A model generated the notes under the pieces. It did no database searches, was not told the origin of the DNA, and worked only from the letters and a program-made list of their open reading frames with translations. This document shows, piece after piece, positions 1 through 8,905 of a DNA stretch of 64,000 nt. The DNA comes from Alphaproteobacteria bacterium (lineage in GTDB: Bacteria; Pseudomonadota; Alphaproteobacteria; Reyranellales; Reyranellaceae): the NCBI GenBank assembly GCA_019635875.1, contig JAHBYP010000014.1:21693-85692 (forward strand), given 5' to 3'. Position 1 is the first letter of the stretch; each line of letters begins with the position of its first letter. The position numbers and the translations under genes are program-made.

Positions 1-400
1 GAAGCTGATCGACGGCACCTTCCCCGACTACGAGCGCGTGATCCCGGCCGGCAACGACAAGGAGCTCACGGTTCCCTGCAAGGAATTCGAGTCCGCGGTC
101 GATCGCGTCTCGACGATCTCGACCGAGAAGTCGCGGGCCATCAAGCTGGCCCTGGGCAAGAACGGCCTGACGCTGTCGGCCACCAGCCCGGACGCCGGCA
201 GCGCCACCGAGGAGCTCGAGGTCGTCTACGACGCCCAGCCGATCGAGATCGGATTCAATTCCCGCTACCTGCTGGACATCACCCAGCAGATCGGCGGGGG
301 TGACGCGCGCTTCCTGATGTCCGACGCCGGCTCGCCCACCATCGTGCGCGACGCGGCCGACGACAGCGCGCTCTATGTGCTCATGCCGATGCGGGTATGA
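1..400 (+). CDS. dnaN: DNA polymerase III beta sliding clamp, 3' part
   Basis: C-terminal portion of the beta clamp, the ring that tethers the replicative polymerase to DNA; the 5' part lies before the window. The open frame enters at base 2 and ends at the TGA at 398-400, giving about 132 residues. That covers the third clamp domain and the end of the second. The stretch KLIDGTFPDYERVIP at the very start is a conserved DnaN motif, and the protein ends in VLMPMRV, the usual DnaN C-terminus that folds back near the peptide-binding pocket. The stop codon overlaps the first ATG of recF as ATGA, so the two are probably translationally coupled. Identity is secure; only the N-terminal two thirds is unseen. 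Confidence 0.97.
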   Translation, partial: KLIDGTFPDYERVIPAGNDKELTVPCKEFESAVDRVSTISTEKSRAIKLALGKNGLTLSATSPDAGSATEELEVVYDAQPIEIGFNSRYLLDITQQIGGGDARFLMSDAGSPTIVRDAADDSALYVLMPMRV

Positions 401-1626
401 ACGGCGGCGCGATCCAAGCCCTCGCCCGTTCGTCCGCATCCGCTCCGCCGCCGATGTCGGCGGCCGTTGCTGGTGCCATGGTCATACGGCAATTGCGGCT
501 CACGGAGTTCCGCAACTACCGCCGCCTGCGGCTGGAGCTCGAGCCCGCGCCGGTCCTGCTGGTCGGCGACAACGGCTCGGGCAAGACCAACCTGCTCGAG
601 GCGGTCTCCTTCCTGACTCCCGGCCGCGGCCTGCGCCGCGCCCGGCTGGACGAGGTCGGCCGCCGCGCGCGCAGCGGCGAGGCCGCCGTGGCATCGCCCT
701 GGGCGGTGGCCGCGACGCTCGACCTGCCCGAGGGCCGCGTCGCCATCGGCACGGGCCTGGAGGCGGCGGCCAATGGCGACGGCGAGGGCACGGCGATGCG
801 CCGCACCGTGCGCATCGACGGCCGCAATGCGCCCAGCCAGCTGGCGCTGGGCCGGCACGTGGTGGCGATCTGGCTGACGCCGCATCTCGACGGGCTGTGG
901 ACCGGCGGGCCGGGCGATCGCCGGCGCTTCCTCGACCGCATGGTCGCGGCCTTCGATCCCGATCACGCCGGCAGCGTCGCGGCCTACGAGCAGGCGATGC
1001 GCCAGCGCGCCCGGCTGCTGGCCGAGGGCAAGCTCGACCCGCACTGGCTTACCGCGCTGGAAGACACCATGGCGCGCCACGGCGTGGCGCTGACCGTGGC
1101 CCGCCACGAGCTGGTGGCGCGGCTCGACCAGGCCGCCCGGCTGGGCGTCGGGCCGTTTCCGCGGGCCGCCCTGGCGCTGTCGGGCGAGGTCGAGGGCTGG
1201 GTTGGCGGCATGGCCGCGCTCGACGCCGAGGACCGCCTGCGCGAGCGGCTGGCGGGGCAGCGCCGGATCGATGCCGACTCCGGCACGACGACCATTGGGC
1301 CGCACCGCTGCGACCTTGTGGTGCGCCATCTTGATCGCGATATACCGGCTGCGCAGGGCTCGACCGGCGAGCAGAAGGCCGTGCTCGTGGCGATCGTGCT
1401 GGCGCATGCCAGGCTGGCCGCGATCGCCCGCGGACGGCCGCCGCTTCTGTTGCTGGACGAGATCGCCGCGCACCTGGATTCGACCAAGCGGGCGGCCTTG
1501 TTCGACGAGATCGAGGCGCTGGGCTCGCAGGCCTGGATGACCGGCACGGACGCCGAATTGTTCTCAACCCTGCGCGGGCGCGCGCAGTTCTTCCGCGTGG
1601 CTTCGGGCGAGCTCTCGCCGGGCTGA
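397..1626 (+). CDS. recF: DNA replication and repair protein RecF
   Basis: RecF is an SMC-like ATPase that helps load RecA on gapped DNA with RecO and RecR. From the first ATG the product is 409 residues: Walker A GDNGSGKT at about 57-64, ABC-type signature STGEQK near 322, and Walker B LLLLDE with its aspartate near 354. The first ATG forms an ATGA overlap with the dnaN stop, which favours coupling. However, recognisable RecF homology begins only at the third in-frame ATG (base 478, MVIRQLRL), which would give 382 residues, closer to the family norm. ATG 454 is a third possibility. gyrB follows 16 bases later. Family assignment is certain, the start is not. Confidence 0.95.
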   Translation: MNGGAIQALARSSASAPPPMSAAVAGAMVIRQLRLTEFRNYRRLRLELEPAPVLLVGDNGSGKTNLLEAVSFLTPGRGLRRARLDEVGRRARSGEAAVASPWAVAATLDLPEGRVAIGTGLEAAANGDGEGTAMRRTVRIDGRNAPSQLALGRHVVAIWLTPHLDGLWTGGPGDRRRFLDRMVAAFDPDHAGSVAAYEQAMRQRARLLAEGKLDPHWLTALEDTMARHGVALTVARHELVARLDQAARLGVGPFPRAALALSGEVEGWVGGMAALDAEDRLRERLAGQRRIDADSGTTTIGPHRCDLVVRHLDRDIPAAQGSTGEQKAVLVAIVLAHARLAAIARGRPPLLLLDEIAAHLDSTKRAALFDEIEALGSQAWMTGTDAELFSTLRGRAQFFRVASGELSPG

Positions 1627-1642
1627 CGCGACGGATAGGATC

Positions 1643-4102
1643 ATGAGCGAACCGACTGACGACACACCGCGGCCAGATGCCGTGGAGAATGGCGACGAAT
1701 ACGACGCCGATTCGATCAAGGTGCTGCGCGGGCTCGACGCCGTGCGCAAGCGGCCGGGCATGTATATCGGCGACACCGACGACGGCACCGGCCTGCACCA
1801 CATGGTCTACGAGATCGTCGACAACGCCATCGACGAGGCGCTGGCCGGCTTCTGCGACCTGGTCGAGGTCACCCTGCAGGGCGACGGCACCGTGATGGTG
1901 CGCGACAACGGCCGCGGCGTGCCGGTCGGCATCCACAGCGAGGAGCAGGTCTCGGCGGCGCAGGTGATCTTCACCCAGCTGCACGCCGGCGGAAAGTTCG
2001 ACCAGAACTCCTACAAGGTCTCGGGCGGCCTGCACGGCGTGGGCGCCGCCGTGGTCAACGCCCTGTCGGAGAAGCTCGAGCTGCGCATCTGGCGCGACGG
2101 CAAGGAGCACTTCATGCGCTTCCGGCTGGGCGATCCGGAAAGCGACCTGGTGGTGGTCGGCGATGCCCCCGAGGGCAAGCGCGGCACCGAGGTGGTGTTC
2201 CAGCCCTCGCCGGCGACCTTCACCAGGATCGAGTTCGACTTTCCCACCCTGGAGCATCGCCTGCGCGAGCTGGCGTTCCTGAACTCCGGCGTGCGCATCC
2301 TGCTGACCGACGCGCGTCACGTGGAGCCCAAGGTCGTCGAGCTCTACTACGAGGGCGGCGTCGAGGCCTTCACGCGCTATCTCGACCGCAACAAGCAGGC
2401 GCTGGTCAGCCCGATCTCGATCAGGGGCGAGAAGGACGGCATCACGGTCGAGGTGGCGATGGAGTGGAACGACTCCTACCACGAGACCATGCTGTGCTTC
2501 ACCAACAACATCCCGCAGAAGGATGGCGGCACGCATCTCGCCGGCTTCCGCGCCGCGCTCACGCGCAGCGTCAACAAGTACGCCGAGGAAAGCGGCATTG
2601 CCAGGAAGGAGAAGGTCGCGCTGTCGGGCGACGACATGCGCGAGGGCCTGACCTGCGTGCTTTCGGTGAAGGTGCCCGATCCGAAGTTCTCCTCGCAGAC
2701 CAAGGAGAAGCTGGTCAGCTCCGAGGTGCGCCCGGTGGTCGAGACCGTCATCGGCGAGAAGCTCTCGGAGTGGTTCGAGGAGCACCCGAGCGAGGCCAAG
2801 CGAGTCGTGTCAAAGGTGGTCGAGGCCGCCGCGGCGCGCGAGGCGGCGCGCAAGGCACGCGAACTCACCCGGCGCAAGGGCGCGCTCGACATCTCCTCGC
2901 TGCCCGGCAAGCTGGCCGATTGCCAGGAGCGCGATCCGGCGCTGAGCGAGGTCTTCCTCGTCGAGGGCGATTCGGCCGGCGGCTCGGCCAAGCAGGGCCG
3001 CAACCGCGCCAACCAGGCGATCCTGCCGCTGCGCGGCAAGATCCTCAACGTCGAGCGCGCGCGCTTCGACCGCATGCTGAGCTCGCAGGAGATCGGCACG
3101 CTGATCACCGCCCTGGGCACCGGCATCGGCCGCGACGATTTCGACATCGGCAAGCTGCGCTACCACAAGGTCATCATCATGACCGACGCCGATGTCGACG
3201 GCAGCCACATCCGCACCCTGCTGCTGACCTTCTTCTATCGCCAGATGCCCGAGCTGATCGAGCGCGGCCATCTCTACATCGCCCAGCCGCCGCTCTACCG
3301 AGCCGCGCGCGGCAAGTCGTCGATGTACCTCAAGAACGACCGCGCGCTGGAGGACTACCTGATCGAGGGCGGCACCGACAACGCCGTGCTGACCACCGGC
3401 GACGGCGCGCAGATCACCGGCGCCGATCTGCGCCGTACGGTCGACATCGCCCGCTCGGTCGCCAACCTGATCCAGCCGCTGTCGCTCAGCCGGCGCGTCA
3501 CCAGCCAGCCGGTGATCGAGCAGGCGGCGATCGCCGGCGCGCTCAATCCCGAGATCCTCGCCGACCGCGAGCGCGCCACCGCGACGGCCGCCTACATCGC
3601 CCGCCGTCTCGACATCGTCAGCCCGCCGCTGGAGCGCGGCTGGCGCGGCGCGCCGACCGACGACGGCGGCCTGGCCTTCGAGCGCACGCTGCGCGGCGTC
3701 ACCGAGCGCCACATCATCGATGCCGCGCTGATCCGCTCGGCCGAGGCGCGCCGGCTCGACGCGCTGACCGGCGAGCTGCAGTCGGTCTACGAGCGGCCGG
3801 CGAGCTACACGCTGAAGGAGCGCGAGCTGAAGATCTTTGCGCCGACCGAGCTGATCGCCGCGGTCTACGAGGCCGGCCGCAGGGGCGTCGCCGTGCAGCG
3901 CTACAAGGGCCTGGGCGAGATGAACCCCGACCAGCTCTGGGAGACGACGCTCGATCCGCTGGCGCGCACGCTGTTGCAGGTCAAGGTCAACCACGCCGAC
4001 GAGGCCGAGGAGATCTTCTCGACCCTGATGGGCGACGTCGTCGAGCCGCGCCGCGCCTTCATCCAGGACAACGCGCTGAAGGTCGCCAACCTCGACGTGT
4101 GA
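1643..4102 (+). CDS. gyrB: DNA gyrase subunit B
   Basis: ATPase subunit of type II topoisomerase, which introduces negative supercoils together with GyrA (not in the window). At 819 residues it has the usual alphaproteobacterial length. The GHKL ATPase domain shows EIVDNAIDEA at about 57-66, with catalytic Glu57 and Mg-binding Asn61, and a glycine-rich lid (GGLHGVGA). The TOPRIM domain shows EGDSAGG from Glu441 and DADVDGSHI at about 515-523 for metal binding. The C-terminal QRYKGLGEMNPDQLW motif starts near 752, and this motif with the preceding inserted region marks GyrB rather than a short ParE. It follows recF closely in the conserved dnaN-recF-gyrB order. The rest of the operon does not continue: a family A palindrome begins about 100 bases after the stop. 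Confidence 0.98.
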   Translation: MSEPTDDTPRPDAVENGDEYDADSIKVLRGLDAVRKRPGMYIGDTDDGTGLHHMVYEIVDNAIDEALAGFCDLVEVTLQGDGTVMVRDNGRGVPVGIHSEEQVSAAQVIFTQLHAGGKFDQNSYKVSGGLHGVGAAVVNALSEKLELRIWRDGKEHFMRFRLGDPESDLVVVGDAPEGKRGTEVVFQPSPATFTRIEFDFPTLEHRLRELAFLNSGVRILLTDARHVEPKVVELYYEGGVEAFTRYLDRNKQALVSPISIRGEKDGITVEVAMEWNDSYHETMLCFTNNIPQKDGGTHLAGFRAALTRSVNKYAEESGIARKEKVALSGDDMREGLTCVLSVKVPDPKFSSQTKEKLVSSEVRPVVETVIGEKLSEWFEEHPSEAKRVVSKVVEAAAAREAARKARELTRRKGALDISSLPGKLADCQERDPALSEVFLVEGDSAGGSAKQGRNRANQAILPLRGKILNVERARFDRMLSSQEIGTLITALGTGIGRDDFDIGKLRYHKVIIMTDADVDGSHIRTLLLTFFYRQMPELIERGHLYIAQPPLYRAARGKSSMYLKNDRALEDYLIEGGTDNAVLTTGDGAQITGADLRRTVDIARSVANLIQPLSLSRRVTSQPVIEQAAIAGALNPEILADRERATATAAYIARRLDIVSPPLERGWRGAPTDDGGLAFERTLRGVTERHIIDAALIRSAEARRLDALTGELQSVYERPASYTLKERELKIFAPTELIAAVYEAGRRGVAVQRYKGLGEMNPDQLWETTLDPLARTLLQVKVNHADEAEEIFSTLMGDVVEPRRAFIQDNALKVANLDV

Positions 4103-4198
4103 GGCGCGCGGCGATGCGCTTCTGGCCGATACCGCGACCAACTCCCCAAGCTGCGGACCTTCGTCGGGGCGATCCCGCGGTGACAATTGCCGATCTTT

Positions 4199-4318
4199 CC
4201 TTCCCCGGGAGGGGGAAGGTGCCCGAAGGGCGGAAGGGGGATGTCGATGACGAACGCAGGAATTCGTCTTCGACATCCCCATCCGGCGCTGCGCCACCTT
4301 CTCCCTCCGGGGGAAGAT
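4199..4318. repeat. Family A palindromic intergenic repeat, copy 1
   Basis: About 120 bp nested inverted repeat. The outer arms are CTTCCCCGGGAGGGGGAAGG and a matching CTCCCTCCGGGGGAAG end; the inner arms read GGGGGATGTCG and CGACATCCCC. The central loop contains GACGAACGCAGGA, as in copies 4 and 5. It lies 96 bases after gyrB and just before the acetyltransferase. It encodes nothing recognisable and could fold into a long hairpin in RNA. Confidence 0.85.
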
Positions 4319-4329
4319 AGAGTGAGCCG

Positions 4330-5106
4330 ATGACGCATCCTTCCGAAGCCTCCACCTTCGAGCATCTGGCGTTCAACGCCTGGCCGGCGCTGCGGGTCGT
4401 CGTGCAAGGCAACTGGCTGCTGCGCTTCGCCGACGGCTACACCAAGCGCGCCAACTCGGTGAACGCGCTCGGCCTCGAGCGCGACACGCCGGTCGCCGAG
4501 CTCGAGCGGCGCGTCGAAGCGGCCGAGGCGCACTACCGGCGCCAGGGCATCGCCTCGACCTTCAAGCTCTCGCCGCTGATGGATCCCGGCCTCGACGCGG
4601 TGCTGGCGGCGCGCGGCTACAGCCATCTCGACGAGACCCTGATGATGGTCGCCGACCTGACACGGGGGCCGGGCGCGGTGGCGATGCCCGCGGGCGTCGC
4701 GGTCGACCTGGTGCGCAACGAGCCATGGTCGCGCACCTACAGCGGCTTCAACAACGTGCCCGCCGCACGCCAGTCGATCCACGACCGCATGCTCGACAGC
4801 CTGGTGCCGGTGGGCGGTTTCGCCCTGGCGACCGAAGACGGCGAGCCCGCCGCCGCCGGTCTGGGCGTGCTGGAGGGCGAGCACGTCGGGCTGTTCGACA
4901 TCGTCGCCGATCCGGCCCGCCGCCGCGCCGGCCACGGGCGGCGCGTGGTCGAGGGCATCATGGCCTGGGGCCGCGCGCAGGGCGCCACGCGCGCCTACCT
5001 GATGGTGGTCGCCGCCAACGCGCCGGCGATCGCGCTCTACGAGCGGCTGGGCTATCGCGAGGCCTATCGCAGCCATTACCGCATACCACCGGCACGACAG
5101 AGTTGA
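4330..5106 (+). CDS. GNAT family N-acetyltransferase
   Basis: A 258-residue acetyltransferase with one clear C-terminal GNAT domain. The acetyl-CoA pyrophosphate loop is visible as RRRAGHGRR at about residues 196-204, followed by the typical helix and by a strand and end motif (ANAPAIALYERLGY) near 233-246. The N-terminal 120 residues resemble a degenerate first GNAT half, as in two-domain members. The acceptor substrate cannot be read from sequence. It stands alone between a family A repeat and the TRAP transporter genes, with no coupling to gyrB. The start at 4330 follows a purine-rich stretch and fits the beginning of homology. Confidence 0.85.
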   Translation: MTHPSEASTFEHLAFNAWPALRVVVQGNWLLRFADGYTKRANSVNALGLERDTPVAELERRVEAAEAHYRRQGIASTFKLSPLMDPGLDAVLAARGYSHLDETLMMVADLTRGPGAVAMPAGVAVDLVRNEPWSRTYSGFNNVPAARQSIHDRMLDSLVPVGGFALATEDGEPAAAGLGVLEGEHVGLFDIVADPARRRAGHGRRVVEGIMAWGRAQGATRAYLMVVAANAPAIALYERLGYREAYRSHYRIPPARQS

Positions 5107-5214
5107 ACCCCGATCACAGGTGAGAATCGCCTGATGCGCGATTCGATGCCATAGTCGCCCTCCGCGATCCGGACATGGCAAGAAGCCGGCATCGCAACAG
5201 GAGGAGACGGACCC

Positions 5215-6204
5215 ATGAAACGCAGGACGCTGATCCATGGTCTCGCCGGCGCCACGCTGGCCGCGCCGCTGGTGGCGCGCGCCCAGGCGCCGATGACGCT
5301 CAACGGCGCGGTGCAGTTCAACGACGACCACGCCTTCACCAAGGCGCTGGTGAAGTTCGAGGAGCTGGTCAAGAAGTACTACGGCAAGCCGGTCAACTTC
5401 GTGCTGCACAAGAACTCGGCCCTGGGGCTGGAGAAGCAGTATTTCGAGTACATGGCGCAGGGCAAGGCCGTGGATTACGCCATCGTCTCGCCGGCGCACA
5501 TGTCGACCTTCTCCAAGGCGGCGCCGTTCATCGACGCACCTTTCCTGTTCCGCGACCTCGCGCACTGGAACAAGGTGCTCGACGCCGACATCCTCAAGCC
5601 GGTGGCCGACGAGATCGCGCAGAAGGCCGACGTCATGCTGATCGGCTATGCCGGCGGCGGCGTGCGCAACATCTTCATCAACAAGCCGATGGGCTCGCTG
5701 GCGGAGATCAAGGGCCTGAAGGTGCGCGTGCAGGGCGCGCCGATCTGGAGCAAGACCTTCGCCGCCGCCGGCATGTCGCCGACGGTGATCGCCTACAACG
5801 AGGTCTACAACGCCATCCAGAACAACGTCATCTCGGCCGGCGAGAACGAGGCGGCCGGCGTCGAATCGATGAAGTTCTACGAGGTCGCGCCCAATTTGGC
5901 GATGACCCAGCACGCCATCACCATCCGGCCGATCTGCTTCTCGGGCAAGACCTTCAAGGCGATGCCCAAGGACCTGCAGGAGGCGGTGCTGAAGGCCGGC
6001 AAGGAAGCCGGCAAGCACGGCCGCGACATCGAAAGCTCCGAGGACGAGCAGAAGCTGGTGGCGATGGAGAAGGCCGGCAGGATCAAGCGCATCCCGTTCA
6101 AGGACCGCGACGCAATGAAGAAGCTGGTCGATCCCGTGATGGCGGCCTACGCCAAGGAGATCGGCGCCGACGCGATCTTCGCCAAGATCGTGGCGACGAA
6201 CTGA
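5215..6204 (+). CDS. TRAP transporter substrate-binding protein (DctP family)
   Basis: Periplasmic binding component of a tripartite ATP-independent periplasmic transporter, 329 residues. The N-terminus carries an export signal (KRRTLIHGLAGATLAAPLVA) with an Ala-X-Ala type cleavage region near residue 23; the double arginine may make it a Tat signal. The mature part has the DctP fold pattern: PFLFRDLAHW, a central region with GGVRNIFINKPM and a KGLKVRVQGAPIW strand that normally carries the carboxylate-binding arginine. The ligand is probably an organic acid but is not determinable. The DctQ-like and DctM-like membrane subunits follow, separated from this gene by a family A repeat of about 120 bp that could act on the shared transcript. 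A good AGGAGG ribosome site precedes the start. Confidence 0.92.
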   Translation: MKRRTLIHGLAGATLAAPLVARAQAPMTLNGAVQFNDDHAFTKALVKFEELVKKYYGKPVNFVLHKNSALGLEKQYFEYMAQGKAVDYAIVSPAHMSTFSKAAPFIDAPFLFRDLAHWNKVLDADILKPVADEIAQKADVMLIGYAGGGVRNIFINKPMGSLAEIKGLKVRVQGAPIWSKTFAAAGMSPTVIAYNEVYNAIQNNVISAGENEAAGVESMKFYEVAPNLAMTQHAITIRPICFSGKTFKAMPKDLQEAVLKAGKEAGKHGRDIESSEDEQKLVAMEKAGRIKRIPFKDRDAMKKLVDPVMAAYAKEIGADAIFAKIVATN

Positions 6205-6217
6205 TCGTCTTGATCTA

Positions 6218-6341
6218 CCTTCCCCCGGAGGGGGAAGGTGGCGCGCGCAGCGCGACGGATGGGGGATGTCTCAACGACATCGGTGTCCGTCTTCGACATC
6301 CCCCATCCGCCCTGCGGGCACCTTCCCCCTCCGGGGGAAGG
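6218..6341. repeat. Family A palindromic repeat, copy 2 (subtype II loop)
   Basis: About 124 bp nested palindrome with outer arms CCTTCCCCCGGAGGGGGAAG and CTTCCCCCTCCGGGGGAAG. The inner arm is CGACATCCCCCATCCG. The central loop differs from copies 1, 4 and 5 and reads CAACGACATCGGTGTCCG, similar to copy 3. It sits inside the TRAP operon, between the binding-protein gene and the membrane-subunit genes, where it could stabilise the upstream mRNA or lower downstream expression. Confidence 0.88.
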
Positions 6342-6378
6342 CAGAGCTGAGTGTATCCCGTCTCTTTACGGACCATCG

Positions 6379-6891
6379 ATGTCAGCACAAGATGCCGCGC
6401 CGCGCGGCCCGTGGCGCCGCTTCACCGCCGCCTACGCCCGATTGCTCACGGTGCTGCTGGCGCTGTCGGTGGCGATCCTGATCGTTCCCGTCACCCTGCA
6501 GATGGTGTCGCGCTACACCGCCCTGATCCCGTCCTACATCTGGACGGAGGAGATGGCACGCTTCCTGTTCATCTGGCTGATCCTGATCGGCGCGATGGTC
6601 GGCGTGCGCGAAGCCTCGCATTTCGAGGTCGACGTCTGGCCGACGCTGGGCCGCCGCGGCGAGGCCGCGGTTCGCATCGTGGCGCGGCTGGGCGTGCTGG
6701 CGCTGGCGCTGATCTTCATCATCGGCGGCTACCAGTTCACGCAGTTCGCCTGGCACCGCACGTCGGAGCTGGCGGAGCTGCCGCTGTGGCTGATCCACGT
6801 CGCCTGGCCGCTCGCCGGCGTGACCTGGGTGGTCTTCCTCGGCGAGCAGTTCCTCGACGAGTTCCGCGCAATGACGGGGCGTGCGCCATGA
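6379..6891 (+). CDS. TRAP transporter small permease (DctQ family)
   Basis: Small integral membrane subunit of the TRAP transporter, 170 residues from the ATG at 6379. Four hydrophobic segments are visible at roughly residues 20-42, 53-73, 92-115 and 132-152. The conserved EEMARFLFIW motif near residues 55-64 marks the DctQ family. An open frame extends upstream to 6238, but that part only translates the family A repeat and is not protein sequence. The stop overlaps the start of the large permease as ATGA, so the two membrane subunits are translationally coupled. The protein acts with the upstream periplasmic binding protein and the downstream large permease. Confidence 0.92.
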   Translation: MSAQDAAPRGPWRRFTAAYARLLTVLLALSVAILIVPVTLQMVSRYTALIPSYIWTEEMARFLFIWLILIGAMVGVREASHFEVDVWPTLGRRGEAAVRIVARLGVLALALIFIIGGYQFTQFAWHRTSELAELPLWLIHVAWPLAGVTWVVFLGEQFLDEFRAMTGRAP

Positions 6892-8207
6892 CCGGCAATG
6901 TGTTCTCGGCCGGCGAGGCGGCGTCGATTCTCTTCGGGGTCTTCTTCGTGCTGCTGGTCCTGCGCGTGCCGGTGGCCTTCGCGCTGGGGCTCGCCTGCCT
7001 GCCGCTGTTCTACTTCGAGCCGCGCCTGTCGGTGATGGCGCTCGCGCAGGAGACGTTCAACGCCTACAACTCCTTCATCCTGCTGGCGGTGCCGTTCTTC
7101 CTGCTGACCGCCAACCTGATGAGCGTCGGCGGCATCACCAACCGGCTGGTGGCGCTGTCGCGCTCGCTGGTCGGCTGGATGCCGGGCTCGCTGGCGCAGA
7201 TCAACGTCGTGCTCTCGGTGTTCTTCGCCGGTATCTCGGGCTCCTCGACCGCCGACGCCGCCAGCCAGAGCAAGATCTTCATCGATGCGCAGACCCGGGA
7301 GGGCTACGACCTCTCCTTCTCGGTCGCCATCACGGCCGTCTCGGCAGTGCTCGCCGTGGTCATGCCGCCCTCGATCCTGATGATCGTCTGGGGCGGACTG
7401 ATCTCGACCTCGATCGGCGCGCTCTATCTCGCCGGCGTGGTTCCCGCGCTGCTGATCGCCGGCGCGCAGATGGCGACGGTGCACGTCTACGCCACCAGGC
7501 GCGGCTACCCGACCTATCCCTGGGCCGGCTTCCGCCAGCTCGCATGGGCGTTCCTGATATCGGTGCCGGCGCTGTTCACGCCCTTCATCATCGTCGGCGG
7601 CATCCTGCTGGGCTGGTTCACCGCCACCGAATCGGCCTGCGTCGCGGTGCTCTACTCGGCGATCCTGTCGATCGCGATCTACCGCGAGATGGGCTCGAAG
7701 CAGGTCTACAGCGCGCTGCTCGAGACCGGCAGGCTGGCCTCGGTGGCGCTGTTCTGCATCGGCACCGCCTCGGCCTTCGGCTGGCTGCTGGCCTACTACA
7801 GGATCCCGCAGGTGCTGCTCGCCGACGTCTCGAGCTGGGGCATGGGCGCGATCGGCGTCGGCTTCTTCATCGCCTTCGCGTTCCTGATCGTCGGCTGCTT
7901 CCTCGACGCCATCCCCGCGATCATCATCGTCGGCACGGTGCTCGAGCCGCTGGCCAAGTCGGCCGAGATGCATCCCGTGCACTTCGCCATCGTCGCGATC
8001 GTGTCGCTCGCCTTCGGCCTGGTGACGCCGCCCTACGGCCTCTGCCTGATGGTGTCCTGCGCGGTGGCCGGCGTGCGGCTCAGATTCGCGCTTAAGGACA
8101 CGTTCATCATGCTGGTGCCCCTTATCCTGGTGCTGGCGGCGGTGATCGTCATTCCCGACATCGCGCTGTTCCTGCCCCGCCTCATCGCGCCCGACCTGAT
8201 GAAGTAG
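6888..8207 (+). CDS. TRAP transporter large permease (DctM family)
   Basis: The 439-residue channel subunit of the TRAP transporter, driving solute uptake with a sodium or proton gradient. About a dozen hydrophobic segments run along its length. The family motifs FAGISGSSTADAASQSK (about 111-127) and VVMPPSILMIVWG (about 160-172) are clear, as is the second repeat motif FLDAIPAIIIVGTV near 340. The chosen ATG at 6888 overlaps the DctQ stop by four bases; the longer upstream open frame is only the out-of-frame reading of DctQ. The gene ends six bases before the next family A repeat, so the two membrane subunits are bracketed by repeats of the same loop subtype. Confidence 0.95.
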   Translation: MTGNVFSAGEAASILFGVFFVLLVLRVPVAFALGLACLPLFYFEPRLSVMALAQETFNAYNSFILLAVPFFLLTANLMSVGGITNRLVALSRSLVGWMPGSLAQINVVLSVFFAGISGSSTADAASQSKIFIDAQTREGYDLSFSVAITAVSAVLAVVMPPSILMIVWGGLISTSIGALYLAGVVPALLIAGAQMATVHVYATRRGYPTYPWAGFRQLAWAFLISVPALFTPFIIVGGILLGWFTATESACVAVLYSAILSIAIYREMGSKQVYSALLETGRLASVALFCIGTASAFGWLLAYYRIPQVLLADVSSWGMGAIGVGFFIAFAFLIVGCFLDAIPAIIIVGTVLEPLAKSAEMHPVHFAIVAIVSLAFGLVTPPYGLCLMVSCAVAGVRLRFALKDTFIMLVPLILVLAAVIVIPDIALFLPRLIAPDLMK

Positions 8208-8213
8208 CAACTA

Positions 8214-8336
8214 CCTTCCCCCGGAGGGGAAGGTGGCAGGGCGAAGCGCTGACGGATGGGGGATCTTTCAACGACTCCTGTGTCCGTCTTCGACATCCCC
8301 CATCCGCCTTCGGCACCTTCCCCCTCCGGGGGAAGG
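8214..8336. repeat. Family A palindromic repeat, copy 3 (subtype II loop)
   Basis: About 123 bp nested palindrome with CCTTCCCCCGGAGGGGAAGG and CTTCCCCCTCCGGGGGAAGG arms. The loop CAACGACTCCTGTGTCCG matches copy 2. It lies between the DctM stop and the convergent end of the next minus-strand gene, where it could serve as a bidirectional transcript end. Confidence 0.88.
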
Positions 8337-8347
8337 TAAGATGGTTG

Positions 8348-8773
8348 CTACACCGCCATGCGGCGCAGCCCGATCCACTCGAAGATCGCGAGATCGGCGA
8401 CCACGATTGCCAGGCCGATGATCAGCGCGAAGCCCCAGAAGGTGAGCGCGGGCGCGGCCAGCGCCAGCAACAGCGCGCTGCCGGCGACCCAGCCGATATC
8501 GGCCCACAGCACGATGCGGGCGAGCGCCACCGGCATGGTCGGCCGGCTGGCGATGAACCAGCAGATCGCGCCGAAGCCGACCACGCCGATGCCCAGCAGC
8601 AGGATCACGGTGCCGAGCTCCAGCCCCAGCAGCGTGGCCGGCGCGGCGACGCTGGCGCGCGCCAGCGAACCGGCGAACAGCGCCAGCGCGGCGCCGCTGA
8701 CGACTGAGAAAGCGGCGTTGCCATAGAGCGTGCGACGCAGCAGGTGGTCTGAGGACTGCGAAACGACGGACAT
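8348..8773 (-). CDS. Small four-helix membrane protein
   Basis: A 141-residue protein with four hydrophobic segments: about residues 20-42, 50-73, 81-103 and 108-130. There are few charged residues between them. No catalytic motif is visible and I cannot name the family with confidence; it resembles small uncharacterised integral membrane proteins of Proteobacteria. The ATG at 8773 is preferred over 8785 because the upstream bases read GGAGGTTGAG, an excellent ribosome site that would otherwise lie inside the coding sequence. It is transcribed divergently from the XRE-type regulator at 8906, with about 130 bases between, so the regulator may control it. That link is inferred from position only. 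Confidence 0.75.
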   Translation of the reverse strand: MSVVSQSSDHLLRRTLYGNAAFSVVSGAALALFAGSLARASVAAPATLLGLELGTVILLLGIGVVGFGAICWFIASRPTMPVALARIVLWADIGWVAGSALLLALAAPALTFWGFALIIGLAIVVADLAIFEWIGLRRMAV

Positions 8774-8905
8774 CTCAACCTCCATGCGCCTGGATCAGGC
8801 GTGCCACCAAGCTGGGCGAGAGGCGCCGACATCTCAAATACGTGCCAGGTAATCGCCAGCACGATTTCACGGTGCTACGTCAGGGGCAGTCTGGAGGAGT
8901 GCCCC

